Below, in pieces: positions 27,827 to 39,049 of a DNA stretch of 64,000 nucleotides. The stretch is taken from NCBI RefSeq assembly GCF_015767675.1, contig NZ_CP065217.1:2294001-2358000 (forward strand), read 5' to 3'. Within the stretch, counting starts at the first letter, position 1. Each line of letters opens with the position of its first letter. The position numbers were made by a program, and so were the translations under genes. This DNA comes from Vibrio navarrensis. Lineage in GTDB: Bacteria; Pseudomonadota; Gammaproteobacteria; Enterobacterales; Vibrionaceae. The notes below the pieces were generated by a model. The model was not told the DNA's origin and made no database searches. It saw only the letters and a list, made by a program, of their open reading frames with translations.

Positions 27827-28004
27827 CCCAGTACAACACTTTGATTTTGTCGCGTTGTTTGTTGGTGAATAGGAACAGTGCGCCGCTGCCCAAGGGCAAG
27901 TCGGTGTCATTTTCGATCATCGCAGCGAGGCCGTTGATGGACTTTCTAAAATCGACGCTTTCGCGATAGAGATAGATTTCGGGAGCACTGAGCATACGTT
28001 TCAT
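27827..28004 (-). pseudogene. tnpB: IS66 TnpB, interrupted by the group II intron
   Basis: About 59 residues of the IS66 Orf2 protein remain: MKRMLSAPEIYLYRESVDFR to DKIKVLYW. Full TnpB proteins of the family are about 110-120 residues and continue VLYWDRNGF, so the break lies inside the Asp codon. The start overlaps the tnpA stop as ATGA, the usual coupling in IS66. The second half is not present in the window. Confidence 0.9.
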
Positions 28005-28321
28005 GACAGCGCACCGATAAGTTCTGCAAGATAGGTCGCTGGCGTGCCTTGTGGGATGCTCAGTTCAACATCATTGACGAGCAGGGTCATATTGGCAACG
28101 GCAACGTGAGTGGCTTGATACTTTGTGGTCTTTTCAACGACTTCTGCTTTAACAAAGCCAACCGTGTTCGGTTTTTCGATGTGCTTTAACTGTTGGCGCT
28201 TAGCGTAAAAAGTGGAGAGGCTCAGTCCGTTACGTTCACAGAATAATCGTTGTGATAGCTGGCTGGATTCATAGTGTTCGAACAGGGTTCGCCATTCTTG
28301 GTTAGTGCGTCGTTTGGCCAT
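28001..28321 (-). CDS. tnpA: IS66 accessory protein TnpA (OrfA)
   Basis: 106 residues. It opens MAKRRTNQEWRTLFEHYESS and has a helix-turn-helix like stretch (SQLSQRLFCERNGLSLSTFYAKR), as usual for the first IS66 protein. The C-terminus (TPATYLAELIGALS) matches the family end. It is required with TnpB and TnpC for transposition of IS66 elements; with both partners damaged it is probably non-functional in cis. Confidence 0.88.
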   Translation of the reverse strand: MAKRRTNQEWRTLFEHYESSQLSQRLFCERNGLSLSTFYAKRQQLKHIEKPNTVGFVKAEVVEKTTKYQATHVAVANMTLLVNDVELSIPQGTPATYLAELIGALS

Positions 28322-28401
28322 TTCAAATCTCCTTTGGGTTGGAGGTTTGATCTTATTATTCGGGCTAAACGATTAGAATGCGGGGTTTATGATACGCTTA
28401 C

Positions 28402-28409
28402 AAATAAAC
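28402..28409 (+). repeat. Right 8-bp target site duplication of the IS66-family element
   Basis: AAATAAAC, matching the left copy at 23627-23634. Confidence 0.85.
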
Positions 28410-28428
28410 GCCAAAAGAAGCAAAATAA

Positions 28429-28452
28429 AAAAGGAGGCCGAAGCCTCCTTTT
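28429..28452 (-). terminator. ptsG terminator
   Basis: Perfect 10-bp stem AAAAGGAGGC / GCCTCCTTTT with a 4-nt loop and a minus-strand T-run, 18 bp past the ptsG stop. Confidence 0.92.
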
Positions 28453-28469
28453 CACATGACAATGGAAGA

Positions 28470-30300
<1,831 letters not shown>

Positions 30301-30326
30301 AAAAAGAGAGCAAATGCTCTCTTTTT
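30301..30326. terminator. Terminator of the pabC-tatD operon
   Basis: Perfect 12-bp stem AAAAAGAGAGCA / TGCTCTCTTTTT with a 2-nt centre, 18 bp past the tatD stop. Confidence 0.85.
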
Positions 30327-30343
30327 GAACAGCTTTTATATTT

Positions 30344-31111
30344 TTATCGCAAAAAAAGATCTCGGTAATTTTGGCTCGTTTTTTGCGCAACTTCCACTAA
30401 TGAGATGCCCTTAAGCTGGGCAATGTATGCGGCAACCTCAACAACAAACGCTGGTTGATTCTCTTTACCTCGATGAGGAACCGGAGCCAAATAAGGTGCG
30501 TCGGTCTCAATCAGCAAGCGGTCTAATGGTAGGTTTTTGACCACATCCTTCAATTCGGTTGCTTGTCGAAACGTAACGATCCCTGAAATCGAAATGTAAA
30601 AGCCTAATTCCATAGCGGATTGAGCAAAAGGCATATCCTCAGTGAAGCAGTGAATAACGCCCCCACACTGCTCAGCTGCACCACTTTTTAAAATAGAGAG
30701 CGTATCTTCTCTCGCCTGTCTCGTATGGATAATCAGCGGCTTGTTGAGCTCTACGGCAAGTTCTACGTGCTGTTCAAAGCGAGTACGCTGCAGCGCTGCC
30801 GTTTCAGGTTGGTAATGGTAATCGAGCCCGGTTTCCCCTACGGCAACAACCTTCGGATGACTGGCGTACTCTTTTAGCGTGGCCAAACAAAAATCGCTTT
30901 CTACATCCAAAGGGTGGACGCCACACGAGGCGCGAACATTGTCAAACGGCTCAATCATCTCAAGCATTTTAGGGAAAGAATCCAAAGTCACACCCACCGA
31001 GAGAAGTTGGTCGACGTTGACTTGTTTTGCTTTGTTAATCACATCTGCAATATCCAGATGCAGGTCGTCATAGTTCAACTTGTCTAAATGACAATGAGAG
31101 TCTACAAACAT
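30344..31111 (-). CDS. TatD-family metal-dependent deoxyribonuclease/hydrolase (YcfH-like)
   Basis: 255 residues of the TIM-barrel amidohydrolase fold. Metal ligands are in MFVDSHCHLDKL, the Glu of VAVGETGLDYH, PLIIHTRQA, GGVIHCFTED and LIETDAPYLAP. It overlaps holB by 10 bp, the holB-ycfH arrangement seen in enterics, so the best E. coli counterpart is YcfH. Family members are DNA exonucleases or D-aminoacyl hydrolases; the in vivo substrate is unknown. It is the last gene of the operon. Confidence 0.93.
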   Translation of the reverse strand: MFVDSHCHLDKLNYDDLHLDIADVINKAKQVNVDQLLSVGVTLDSFPKMLEMIEPFDNVRASCGVHPLDVESDFCLATLKEYASHPKVVAVGETGLDYHYQPETAALQRTRFEQHVELAVELNKPLIIHTRQAREDTLSILKSGAAEQCGGVIHCFTEDMPFAQSAMELGFYISISGIVTFRQATELKDVVKNLPLDRLLIETDAPYLAPVPHRGKENQPAFVVEVAAYIAQLKGISLVEVAQKTSQNYRDLFLR

Positions 31112-32064
31112 AATGCCTCTCGGATTTCTATAATCCAGTTAGTAATAAGCAGTTCTTCATTCAAACCGGGAAACGTACGCAATTGTTGCATGAGTTGCGT
31201 GAGCGATTCCATAGCAGAATGCAAACGGATAAGTGGGCAGTGGCTCAATGCTTGACTGCCAAATAAGAGGTCTTGACTGTCTAAACGAAATGCCGCTTTT
31301 TGCGCATCAGATAATAGATACCACAGCCAAGTCAGATTTCTTTGCGAAGACGTTTGTATAAACGAAACCAACTCGGTGATATCGCCCCAAGGTTGGGTCA
31401 GCACACTGAGAAAAAGCGCCTCTAGCTTTTGATACTCAGCAAGCCCTCCGGCTTGCGCCATCGCTTTTGCTTGCAGTGGCGAATAATGACTGAGTTTAAG
31501 TAAGTCTTTTGCAACGTCCTTCACGCCCTGCTGACACAGCCATTCTACCGCGGTATTGAGATCTGGCGTCGTTACCGTCCATTGCTGACAGCGGCTGACA
31601 ATCGTTGGCAACAAGCGCTTTTTATCCCGATTCACCAACAGAAAAAGACACTGTTCGCCTGATTCTTCCAACGTTTTCAACAGCGCGTTGGAGGCTGACT
31701 CATTCATTGCTTCGGCAGGTTCAATAATAAAAAGTCGGTAACCTCCCAACTGGGACGATTCCTGCGCTAAACGGTTACAATGGCGGATCTGTTCGACGCC
31801 AATCGCTTTTCCTTCCTTTTCAGGGAGAATACGATGGAGATCGGGATGATTATTGGATCTCACCAAGTCACAGCTATGGCAAAACCCGCAGGCCTGATCA
31901 GGGTAGGTTCTGCACAGCAAAGCGGCAGCAAACGCGTCCACTAAAACTTCGACACCTAAATCGGCATCACTTTGCAACAAAACCGCACCAGGTAGCCGCT
32001 GCGCAGCCATTGACGCTTGTAACCCGCGCCACACATTTTCTAGCCAAGGATACTCGTGTACCAT
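31102..32064 (-). CDS. holB: DNA polymerase III subunit delta'
   Basis: Clamp-loader subunit, 320 residues. The start ATG 32064 lies 2 bp past the tmk stop, with AGGA 6 nt upstream; a frame open further into tmk is not used. The AAA+ fold is recognisable, with a zinc module (CRTYPDQACGFCHSC), LFIIEPAEAMNESASNALLKTLEE and the SRC motif (IVSRCQQW). As in other delta' subunits the Walker A motif is degenerate, so it does not bind ATP itself. It acts with HolA, DnaX and HolC/D to load the beta clamp. Confidence 0.96.
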   Translation of the reverse strand: MVHEYPWLENVWRGLQASMAAQRLPGAVLLQSDADLGVEVLVDAFAAALLCRTYPDQACGFCHSCDLVRSNNHPDLHRILPEKEGKAIGVEQIRHCNRLAQESSQLGGYRLFIIEPAEAMNESASNALLKTLEESGEQCLFLLVNRDKKRLLPTIVSRCQQWTVTTPDLNTAVEWLCQQGVKDVAKDLLKLSHYSPLQAKAMAQAGGLAEYQKLEALFLSVLTQPWGDITELVSFIQTSSQRNLTWLWYLLSDAQKAAFRLDSQDLLFGSQALSHCPLIRLHSAMESLTQLMQQLRTFPGLNEELLITNWIIEIREALCL

Positions 32065-32066
32065 CC

Positions 32067-32705
32067 TCAATCCTGTGTTTCCACTAACCATTTCTGCAGT
32101 ACGGTGCGAATGTCCTGCGCAACCGCATCGATCGCTTGTTCTGCATTGATAATCACTACTGATGGATCCGCTTGGGCAATCTGCAAATAACGTTGACGTG
32201 TACGTTCGAAAAAGCTGATATCCATTTTCTCAATTCGATCAAGCTCCCCACGCCCTCTAGCACGTTCAAGACCCACTTTGGGTTCGATATCCATGTAAAT
32301 GGTAAAATCTGGTTTGAATTCACCAAGCGCGGTATCACGCAGATTTTTCATCAATAGCGGAGAGATCTGACGCCCACCGCCCTGATACGCTTGTGATGAC
32401 ATATCATGTCTATCCCCCACCACCCATTGCCCTTGGGCAAGAGCAGGTTTGATCACGTTTTCCACCAGTTGCACACGTGCCGCATACAGCAGCAGCAACT
32501 CGGTCATATCGTGTAGATGCTCACCTGAGTGTTCTTCTTTAACCAAAGCACGTAACTTTTCTGCTAACGGGGTTCCACCGGGTTCTCTAGTCTGCACGAC
32601 ATCTTGAATACCAGCCGTACGAAGTACATCCAAAACGGTACTGATTGCAGTACTCTTCCCCGCGCCTTCTAATCCTTCTACGACGATAAATTTTGTCTTG
32701 TTCAT
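32067..32705 (-). CDS. tmk: Thymidylate kinase
   Basis: Phosphorylates dTMP to dTDP. 212 residues. The P-loop GLEGAGKST is at 11-19, the DR(H/Y/S) motif in [17 protein letters not shown], and the lid region in [11 protein letters not shown]. The ATG overlaps the last base of the mltG stop (TAATG), so translation is coupled. It is in the mltG-tmk-holB order common to gammaproteobacteria. Confidence 0.98.
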   Translation of the reverse strand: MNKTKFIVVEGLEGAGKSTAISTVLDVLRTAGIQDVVQTREPGGTPLAEKLRALVKEEHSGEHLHDMTELLLLYAARVQLVENVIKPALAQGQWVVGDRHDMSSQAYQGGGRQISPLLMKNLRDTALGEFKPDFTIYMDIEPKVGLERARGRGELDRIEKMDISFFERTRQRYLQIAQADPSVVIINAEQAIDAVAQDIRTVLQKWLVETQD

Positions 32706-33721
32706 TATTTTTTTCTTAATTCTCGTAAATATGCACGTACTGCGCTGTTGTGCTCTGCCAATGTTTTCGAGAAAACGTGTCCTCCTTTCCCACTGGCAAC
32801 AAAGTATAAGTAGTGGCTATTTTTTTCTGGATTTAATGCCGCTTGAATAGAGGATTCACCCGCCATCGCAATCGGCGTTGGTGGTAAGCCATTGATCACA
32901 TAAGTATTGTACGGTGTCGGCGTGCGAAGATCTTTCTTGCGGATATTCCCGTCGTAGCGTTCCCCCAAGCCATAAATGACCGTCGGATCGGTTTGTAAAC
33001 GCATACCTTTATTCAAGCGATTGATAAAGACTGAGGCAATTCGCTCGCGTTCGTCGTCGATCGCCGTCTCTTTTTCAATGATAGAAGCCAAAATAAGCGC
33101 TTCATAAGCGGATTGCAGTGGCAACTTCTCCTGACGACTCTGCCAATGCTTGTCGAGTATTTTATTTAGTTTACTATGCGCTCGTTTTAACAGCTCAATA
33201 TCCGATGTTCCCATGGTGTAGTGGTAGGTTTCGGCTAAAAACAGTCCTTCCAGCTTGCTATAAGGCACATCTAACTGCGTGGCGATCTCCTCTTCACTTA
33301 ATCCCTCAAGCTTGTGGATCAAGTACGGCTCATTGGCGATCTGTTCAATCCACTCTTTAAACTGGCTTCCTTCCACAAAAGTGATACTAAACTGATGCTC
33401 CTTGCCTTCGTTAAAGAGCACCAACACATCATAGAGCGACATCTCTGGCCGTATTTGATAAGTACCCGCTTTAATCTGCGTCAACTCAGGATAGAGTTTC
33501 GGTAGCAGACGGGCAAAGGGGGTGTCGTCTATCCATTGCTTATCTTGAAGCAAGATCAGCGCGCGGCTAAATCCGCTGCCTGCTGGGACTGTGATAATTT
33601 GCGCTTGTTCGATGTTCACCGGCAGTTCAACGTATTGCTTGATCTGCGATAATACATACTGGCTGCCCACCGCGATGACGATGGCAGCAACAATAATTAC
33701 GGCTAATAACTTCTTAATCAC
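32705..33721 (-). CDS. mltG: Endolytic murein transglycosylase MltG (YceG)
   Basis: Inner-membrane enzyme that cleaves nascent glycan strands and helps set their length. 338 residues. One N-terminal membrane segment (about 5-25), a LysM-like region, then the YceG domain with the catalytic glutamate in [10 protein letters not shown] (Glu216 or Glu218) and the conserved [40 protein letters not shown] and [15 protein letters not shown] blocks. The start overlaps the pabC stop as ATGA. Confidence 0.96.
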   Translation of the reverse strand: MIKKLLAVIIVAAIVIAVGSQYVLSQIKQYVELPVNIEQAQIITVPAGSGFSRALILLQDKQWIDDTPFARLLPKLYPELTQIKAGTYQIRPEMSLYDVLVLFNEGKEHQFSITFVEGSQFKEWIEQIANEPYLIHKLEGLSEEEIATQLDVPYSKLEGLFLAETYHYTMGTSDIELLKRAHSKLNKILDKHWQSRQEKLPLQSAYEALILASIIEKETAIDDERERIASVFINRLNKGMRLQTDPTVIYGLGERYDGNIRKKDLRTPTPYNTYVINGLPPTPIAMAGESSIQAALNPEKNSHYLYFVASGKGGHVFSKTLAEHNSAVRAYLRELRKK

Positions 33722-34521
33722 GAGCAGAAAATTCCTTGAAAGTATCGTGTCATCTCACCAATCGGCATATTGCGCTCTTGTATGCGGGTAACCGGCGCTA
33801 CACCGAGCAAAGAGTTACAAACAAACACTTCGTTTGCATCAAGTAGCTGTGCTATCTGCGCATCAATCACATTGACTGGCATGCTGTCATGCTGTGCTTG
33901 AGCGAGGATCAAGCGGCGCATAATGCCTGCCACACCACTTTGCGACACATCACTGGTGTACAAAACCGATTCTTTGAACCAAAAAAGATTGGCCATTGTA
34001 GTTTCAATAACATGATTTTGCACATTTAAGGTGACGCCGTCTTGATAGCCTTGCTTTTCCATCTCCGCTTTACACAAAATCTGTTCCAAACGGTTGTTAT
34101 GTTTGTGTCCGGCAAGTAACGGATTAATACCTAAACGGGTTTGACACACCCCAAGTTGCAAGCCTGTTTGTTGCAAAGCGGCATAATGCGGCGGATAGGA
34201 AGCACTTGAGATCGTTACGAGTGGCTGCGTGACCTCGGAAAAACTGTACCCTCGCCCACCAAGCCCCCGACTAATATGCAGTTTAAGCACCGCTTTTTCA
34301 TCGGCAAGTACCGCTAAGTCTAGCCACTGTTTCACTTGTAACCAGTCGGGAATAGGAATATGTAATACGCTTAAACACGCCTGCATGCGTTCAATATGTA
34401 AAGGCCAGTGCTCAATATGGCCATATCGGCTCAACATAGTGGTGAAGCATCCGTCACCATATTGAAATGAACGGTCGGTAAGCGAAACCATCTCACTTGG
34501 TACACCATTTACCCAAAACAT
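33718..34521 (-). CDS. pabC: Aminodeoxychorismate lyase
   Basis: PLP enzyme that makes p-aminobenzoate from aminodeoxychorismate in folate synthesis. 267 residues from ATG 34521 (AGGGA 7 nt upstream). Fold type IV features: MFWVNGVPSEMVSLTDRSFQ, GDGCFTTM, the PLP lysine in LAGHKHNNRLEQ, and ETTMANLFWFKE. It leads the pabC-mltG-tmk-holB-tatD operon and follows fabF, from which a terminator separates it. The position after fabF is conserved in enterics. Confidence 0.95.
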   Translation of the reverse strand: MFWVNGVPSEMVSLTDRSFQYGDGCFTTMLSRYGHIEHWPLHIERMQACLSVLHIPIPDWLQVKQWLDLAVLADEKAVLKLHISRGLGGRGYSFSEVTQPLVTISSASYPPHYAALQQTGLQLGVCQTRLGINPLLAGHKHNNRLEQILCKAEMEKQGYQDGVTLNVQNHVIETTMANLFWFKESVLYTSDVSQSGVAGIMRRLILAQAQHDSMPVNVIDAQIAQLLDANEVFVCNSLLGVAPVTRIQERNMPIGEMTRYFQGIFCS

Positions 34522-34541
34522 TTCAGCATCCCTAAAAAACA

Positions 34542-34573
34542 AAAACGGCTCAATGCTAAGCATCGAGCCGTTT
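34542..34573 (-). terminator. fabF-pabC intergenic terminator
   Basis: On the minus strand AAACGGCTCGATGCT / AGCATTGAGCCGTTT form a long stem with one mismatch-type pair, followed by TTGTTTTTT. The fabF stop is 28 bp upstream and the pabC ATG about 20 bp downstream, so pabC depends on readthrough or on a promoter inside this space. Confidence 0.8.
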
Positions 34574-34601
34574 AAATACAAGTTTCTAAACTCTAAAGCA
34601 C

Positions 34602-35843
34602 TTAGATTTTCTTAAAGATCAGAGAACCGTTAGTACCACCGAAGCCGAAAGAGTTACAGATGGCGTACTCCATCTCCACTTTTTGTGCAACATGCGGTAC
34701 GAGGTCGATGTCCAGCCCATCTTCTGGGTTATCCAGGTTGATGGTTGGTGGAACAATCTGATCGACCAATGACATCACCGTGATGATAGCCTCAACCGAG
34801 CCTGCGGCGCCTAAAAGGTGCCCAGTCATTGACTTAGTTGAAGAAACTTTAACTTGCTTCGCGCCTTCTTCACCAAGAGCACGCTTAACGCCCTTAATTT
34901 CTGCCACATCACCAGCAGGTGTTGATGTGCCATGAGCATTCACGTAGCCAACTTGTGTGCCGACAATACCAGCATCGCGCATTGCCGCTTCCATCGCCAG
35001 TGCTCCGCCAGAACCATCTTCACTCGGAGACGTCATGTGGTAAGCATCGCCAGACATACCAAAGCCAACCAGCTCAGCGTAAATCTTCGCGCCACGCGCT
35101 TTAGCGTGTTCATACTCTTCCAAAACCATGATGCCAGCACCGTCACCCAGAACAAAACCGTCTCGGTCTTTGTCCCAAGGGCGAGACGCTTTCTGTGGCT
35201 CATCATTACGGGTAGATAACGCTTTCGCAGCGCCAAAACCTGCCATACCAAGCGGAGTTGAGGCTTTCTCAGCACCACCAGCGACCATAGCGTCGGCGTC
35301 ACCGTAAGCGATCATACGCGCAGCGTGACCAATATTGTGCAAGCCTGTAGTACAAGCAGTAGAAATAGCGATATTCGGGCCACGCAAGCCACGCATAATA
35401 GACAAGTTACCCGCAACCATGTTGACGATGGTTGAAGGAACGAAGAATGGACTCACTTTACGTGGGCCTTTCTCGACTAGAGCGGTATGGCCAGTTTCAA
35501 TTAAATCCAGGCCACCGATGCCAGAACCAATTGCCACACCAACACGATGTGCATTCTGTTCGTTGATTTCCAGACCTGAGTCATCCAGAGCCTGAATGCC
35601 TGCGGCGATGCCGTACTGGATAAACAAATCCATTTTACGAGCGTCTTTTTTAGACATGTACTCTTCGCAATTGAAGTCTTTCACCAGACCTGCGAAACGG
35701 GTAGAAAAATTAGTTGTATCGAAATGATCGATATTGACGATACCACTTTTGCCTTCCAGCAGGGCTTTCCATGAATCTGCTACAGTGTTGCCGACCGGTG
35801 ACAACATACCCATGCCAGTGACAACTACACGACGCTTGGACAC
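34602..35843 (-). CDS. fabF: 3-oxoacyl-ACP synthase II
   Basis: Elongating condensing enzyme of fatty-acid synthesis, important for temperature control of cis-vaccenate. 413 residues. Nucleophile Cys164 in [10 protein letters not shown]; catalytic histidines in [11 protein letters not shown] and [15 protein letters not shown]; terminal [12 protein letters not shown]. It follows acpP with a terminator between them. Confidence 0.98.
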   Translation of the reverse strand: MSKRRVVVTGMGMLSPVGNTVADSWKALLEGKSGIVNIDHFDTTNFSTRFAGLVKDFNCEEYMSKKDARKMDLFIQYGIAAGIQALDDSGLEINEQNAHRVGVAIGSGIGGLDLIETGHTALVEKGPRKVSPFFVPSTIVNMVAGNLSIMRGLRGPNIAISTACTTGLHNIGHAARMIAYGDADAMVAGGAEKASTPLGMAGFGAAKALSTRNDEPQKASRPWDKDRDGFVLGDGAGIMVLEEYEHAKARGAKIYAELVGFGMSGDAYHMTSPSEDGSGGALAMEAAMRDAGIVGTQVGYVNAHGTSTPAGDVAEIKGVKRALGEEGAKQVKVSSTKSMTGHLLGAAGSVEAIITVMSLVDQIVPPTINLDNPEDGLDIDLVPHVAQKVEMEYAICNSFGFGGTNGSLIFKKI

Positions 35844-35901
35844 GATATAATTCTCCGGGAATTGAGTTTCTATGGGAGGATAGAAGAAGTTGGAAAAAAC
35901 A

Positions 35902-35924
35902 CAGGCGGTCTAGGTGACCGCCTG
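35902..35924 (-). terminator. Terminator between acpP and fabF
   Basis: Perfect 9-bp stem CAGGCGGTC / GACCGCCTG with a 5-nt loop; the minus strand continues TGTTTTTTCC. It lies just past the acpP stop and would let acpP be made in excess of fabF. Confidence 0.85.
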
Positions 35925-35934
35925 GGAGAGACTA

Positions 35935-36171
35935 TTACTCTGCGTTAGCAGTCACGTAGTCGATAGCAGCTTGAACAGTTGTGATCTTTTCAGCTTCTTC
36001 GTCTGGAATCTCAGTGTCGAATTCTTCTTCTAGTGCCATTACTAGCTCAACGGTGTCTAGAGAATCCGCGCCTAGGTCATCTACGAAAGAAGCTTCGTTT
36101 TTCACTTCAGACTCGTCAACACCTAGTTGTTCAACAATGATTTTCTTTACGCGTTCTTCGAGGTTGCTCAT
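35935..36171 (-). CDS. acpP: Acyl carrier protein
   Basis: Carries acyl intermediates on 4'-phosphopantetheine. 78 residues, very acidic. The attachment site is Ser37 in [21 protein letters not shown] 165-bp gap to fabG suggests an own promoter, in keeping with its high level. Strong codon bias is visible. Confidence 0.99.
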   Translation of the reverse strand: MSNLEERVKKIIVEQLGVDESEVKNEASFVDDLGADSLDTVELVMALEEEFDTEIPDEEAEKITTVQAAIDYVTANAE

Positions 36172-36336
36172 TTTTCTTTTCCTTTACAGAGTTCGCTTTA
36201 TGCGATGTTTTCCGTAGTTTATTCAATCTATTAAAAGTTGCAAGGCTAACTTTTCTGGTCAAACCACAATTTACGCGATTTTAACCGATTTTCATTACAT
36301 ATTTGACCTAAATCATGCACAGATGCTGCACAAAAT

Positions 36337-37083
36337 TTAAACCATATACATGCCGCCATTCACATGAAGTGTTTCGCCAGTGATGTAAGCCGCCGCTGGC
36401 GACGCCAAAAATACCACAGCTTCAGCAATTTCACGAGGATCACCAAGGCGACCTGCTGGTACATTCGCCAAAGTGACGGCACGTTGTTCATCATTAAGCG
36501 CACGAGTCATGTCGGTTTCGATAAAACCAGGGGCAACCGTGTTCACTGTCACACCACGCGATGCCACTTCACGTGCAAGAGACTTGGTAAAGCCGATTAC
36601 ACCTGCTTTAGCGGCTGCGTAGTTTGCCTGGCCTGCGTTACCCATAGTGCCAACAACAGAGCCGATGTTGATAATGCGACCATCACGCTTTTTCATCATG
36701 CCACGCATAACCGCTTTTGACAGGCGGAAGATAGACGTTAAGTTAGTGTCAAGAATGTCACTCCATTCGTCATCTTTCATGCGCATTAACAGATTATCAC
36801 GTGTGATGCCTGCATTATTGATCAAAATATCAATCGCGCCGAACTCATCGTTGATGGCCTTTATTGTAGCCTCAATTGACTCAGCTTGGGTGACATTTAA
36901 CGCAAAACCTTTGCCATTTTCGCCTAAATATTCAGAAATGGCGGCTGCGCCACTTTCTGATGTGGCTGTACCGATGACGGTTGCACCGCGTTCAACCAAG
37001 GTTTCCGCAATCGCGCGACCAATACCACGGCTAGCACCTGTCACAAGGGCAACTTTGCCACTTAAATTCAATAAGTCTGTCAT
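36337..37083 (-). CDS. fabG: 3-oxoacyl-ACP reductase
   Basis: NADPH-dependent ketoreductase of fatty-acid elongation. 248 residues. SDR motifs: VTGASRGIG near the N-terminus, NNAGITRDNLLMRM, the catalytic Ser in IGSVVG and YAAAK, and the C-terminal GETLHVNGGMYMV. It lies 13 bp after fabD. Confidence 0.98.
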   Translation of the reverse strand: MTDLLNLSGKVALVTGASRGIGRAIAETLVERGATVIGTATSESGAAAISEYLGENGKGFALNVTQAESIEATIKAINDEFGAIDILINNAGITRDNLLMRMKDDEWSDILDTNLTSIFRLSKAVMRGMMKKRDGRIINIGSVVGTMGNAGQANYAAAKAGVIGFTKSLAREVASRGVTVNTVAPGFIETDMTRALNDEQRAVTLANVPAGRLGDPREIAEAVVFLASPAAAYITGETLHVNGGMYMV

Positions 37084-37096
37084 TGGTTTTTCCTTA

Positions 37097-38020
37097 TTAT
37101 TTTACAGCGTCCAGCGAAGCAATATCGTTCACTGCGGCCGCTTCTAGAGACTTAACAATGCGTTTGGTCAAACCGGTTAATACTTTACCAGGACCCATTT
37201 CAAATAATTTCTCGACCCCCTGATGACTCATTAGTTCCACGCTTTCGGTCCAACGAACTGGGCTGTAAAGCTGGCGAACAAGGGCATCTTTGATCTTCAC
37301 CGGGTCGGTTTCTGCAACCACATCTACGTTATTAATAACAGGAAGCTGCGGGGTATTAAATTCGATAGATTCTAGAGCAATCGCCAGTTTGTCTGCTGCA
37401 GGCTTCATCAATGCGCAGTGTGATGGTACTGAAACTGGCAGTGGAAGTGCACGCTTGGCCCCCGCTTCTTTACACAGCACGCCCGCACGCTCGACGGCAT
37501 CTTTACTACCTGCAATCACAACTTGACCAGGAGAGTTAAAGTTAACTGGTGATACTACATCGCCTTGAGCCGCTTCAGTACATGCTTTTGCTATAGCGTC
37601 ATCGTCTAAACCGATAATCGCGTACATCGCACCCGTACCCGCTGGAACCGCTTCTTGCATCAATTGCCCACGCAGTTCAACCAGTTTGATCGCTTGTTTA
37701 AAGTCGATAACACCCGCACAGACCAACGCTGAATACTCGCCTAGGCTGTGACCCGCCAAGTTTGCAGGTTGCGCCAAACCTAATTGTTGCCACACGCGCC
37801 AAATCGCGACAGATGAGCTCAGCAAAGCAGGCTGAGTACGAAAAGTTTGATTGAGATCTTCCGCAGGGCCATTTTGCACTAAAGACCAAAGGTCATAACC
37901 AAGCGCTTCTGAGGCTTGCGCAAAAGTCTCTTTTACGATGTCGTATTGTTCGCCAAGTTCAGCAAGCATACCTACAGCTTGTGAGCCCTGACCTGGGAAT
38001 ACAATAGCAAACTTGCTCAT
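37097..38020 (-). CDS. fabD: Malonyl CoA-acyl carrier protein transacylase
   Basis: Loads malonyl groups on ACP. 307 residues from ATG 38020, with AAGGA 8 nt upstream; a TTG eight codons earlier is not supported. Nucleophile Ser92 in LAGHSLGEYSAL, FPGQGSQ at the start, and the catalytic His in VPSHCALM. Between fabH and fabG in the standard order. Confidence 0.98.
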   Translation of the reverse strand: MSKFAIVFPGQGSQAVGMLAELGEQYDIVKETFAQASEALGYDLWSLVQNGPAEDLNQTFRTQPALLSSSVAIWRVWQQLGLAQPANLAGHSLGEYSALVCAGVIDFKQAIKLVELRGQLMQEAVPAGTGAMYAIIGLDDDAIAKACTEAAQGDVVSPVNFNSPGQVVIAGSKDAVERAGVLCKEAGAKRALPLPVSVPSHCALMKPAADKLAIALESIEFNTPQLPVINNVDVVAETDPVKIKDALVRQLYSPVRWTESVELMSHQGVEKLFEMGPGKVLTGLTKRIVKSLEAAAVNDIASLDAVK

Positions 38021-38093
38021 AGTAATTTTCCTTAACCAAAGCAAAATAAGGGGAAGTCGTTACAAATTAACGACTTTAATATGAAATTCTTAA

Positions 38094-39044
38094 TTAAAAG
38101 CGTACTAGGGCCGAACCCCAAGTGAAACCACCACCAAAAGCCTCGAGCAATAATGTCTGACCACGCTTAATGCGGCCATCACGTACCGCTTCATCTAATG
38201 CTGTCGGGACCGTGGCGGCAGAGGTATTCCCGTGGCGATCTAGGGTAATAACCACTTGATCCAAAGACATCGAAAGCTTTTTCGCGGTCGCAGAAATAAT
38301 GCGATAGTTTGCTTGATGCGGAACCAACCAGTCGAGTTCAGATTTGTGCATGCCATTAGCATCCAGGGTATCTTTCACCAGCTTAGACAGTTGCGTCACT
38401 GCCACCTTAAATACCTCATTGCCCGCCATGTGCAGCCATTTATCGGCATCTTTACCGCGCTCAGGTACTTCTAAGCTAAGAAGATCACCAAACTCACCAT
38501 CCGCGTAGATGTGAGTAGATAGAATACCCGGCTCTTCGCTTGCACCAATGACAACCGCACCAGCGCCGTCACCAAAGAGAATAATGGTTGAACGGTCGGT
38601 CGGATCACACGTTTTTGACAGCGCGTCTGAACCCACCACGAGGACATTCTTGCACATCCCTGTTTTGATATGCTGATCGGCGACCGATAGTGCATAAATA
38701 AAACCAGAACAGGCGGCGGCGAGATCAAATGCTGCACAGCCTTTAATGCCAAGCTTTGCCTGAACCTGACACGCAGATGAAGGGAAAGTATGGCTACCGC
38801 TAGTCGTCGCGACAATGATGAGATCAATGTCATGTTTATCGATGCCGGCCATCTCAATGGCATTTTCAGCAGCATAGAAACCCATATCCGCAACGGTTTC
38901 GTTTTCTGCCGCAATACGGCGTTCTTTGATGCCTGTACGAGTCACAATCCACTCGTCACTCGTCTCTACCATTTTCTCGAGATCAGCGTTGGTGCGGATC
39001 TGAGATGGCAAGTAGCTGCCAGTACCTAAAATTTTGCTATACAT
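38094..39044 (-). CDS. fabH: 3-oxoacyl-ACP synthase III
   Basis: Starts fatty-acid synthesis from acetyl-CoA and malonyl-ACP. 316 residues. Catalytic Cys112 in [13 protein letters not shown], His in [11 protein letters not shown] and Asn in [12 protein letters not shown]. The start [13 protein letters not shown] is standard. It begins 5 bp after plsX. Confidence 0.98.
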   Translation of the reverse strand: MYSKILGTGSYLPSQIRTNADLEKMVETSDEWIVTRTGIKERRIAAENETVADMGFYAAENAIEMAGIDKHDIDLIIVATTSGSHTFPSSACQVQAKLGIKGCAAFDLAAACSGFIYALSVADQHIKTGMCKNVLVVGSDALSKTCDPTDRSTIILFGDGAGAVVIGASEEPGILSTHIYADGEFGDLLSLEVPERGKDADKWLHMAGNEVFKVAVTQLSKLVKDTLDANGMHKSELDWLVPHQANYRIISATAKKLSMSLDQVVITLDRHGNTSAATVPTALDEAVRDGRIKRGQTLLLEAFGGGFTWGSALVRF

Positions 39045-39049
39045 GAAGA

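Larger units (their letters stand above)
23635..28401 (-). mobile_element. IS66-family element, interrupted by a group II intron and IS10
   Basis: The element is bounded by 8-bp direct repeats AAATAAAC. Its termini form an imperfect inverted repeat: GTATCCGCCCCATGAACCC at the left and, reversed, GTAAGCGTATCATAAACCC at the right (13 of 19 match). Genes read on the minus strand in the IS66 order tnpA (28001-28321), tnpB (broken at 27827) and tnpC (23668-25190, 5'-truncated). Inside tnpB sits the 5' part of a group II intron, and between the intron fragment and tnpC sits a complete IS10. The end of tnpB, the intron 3' end and the tnpC start codon are missing. It lies just past the ptsG terminator and does not break a recognisable gene. 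Confidence 0.88.

Noticed and set aside
28274..28459. 61-codon plus-strand frame between IS66 tnpA and ptsG
   Set aside because: It reads through the IS end and the ptsG terminator and has no start signal.
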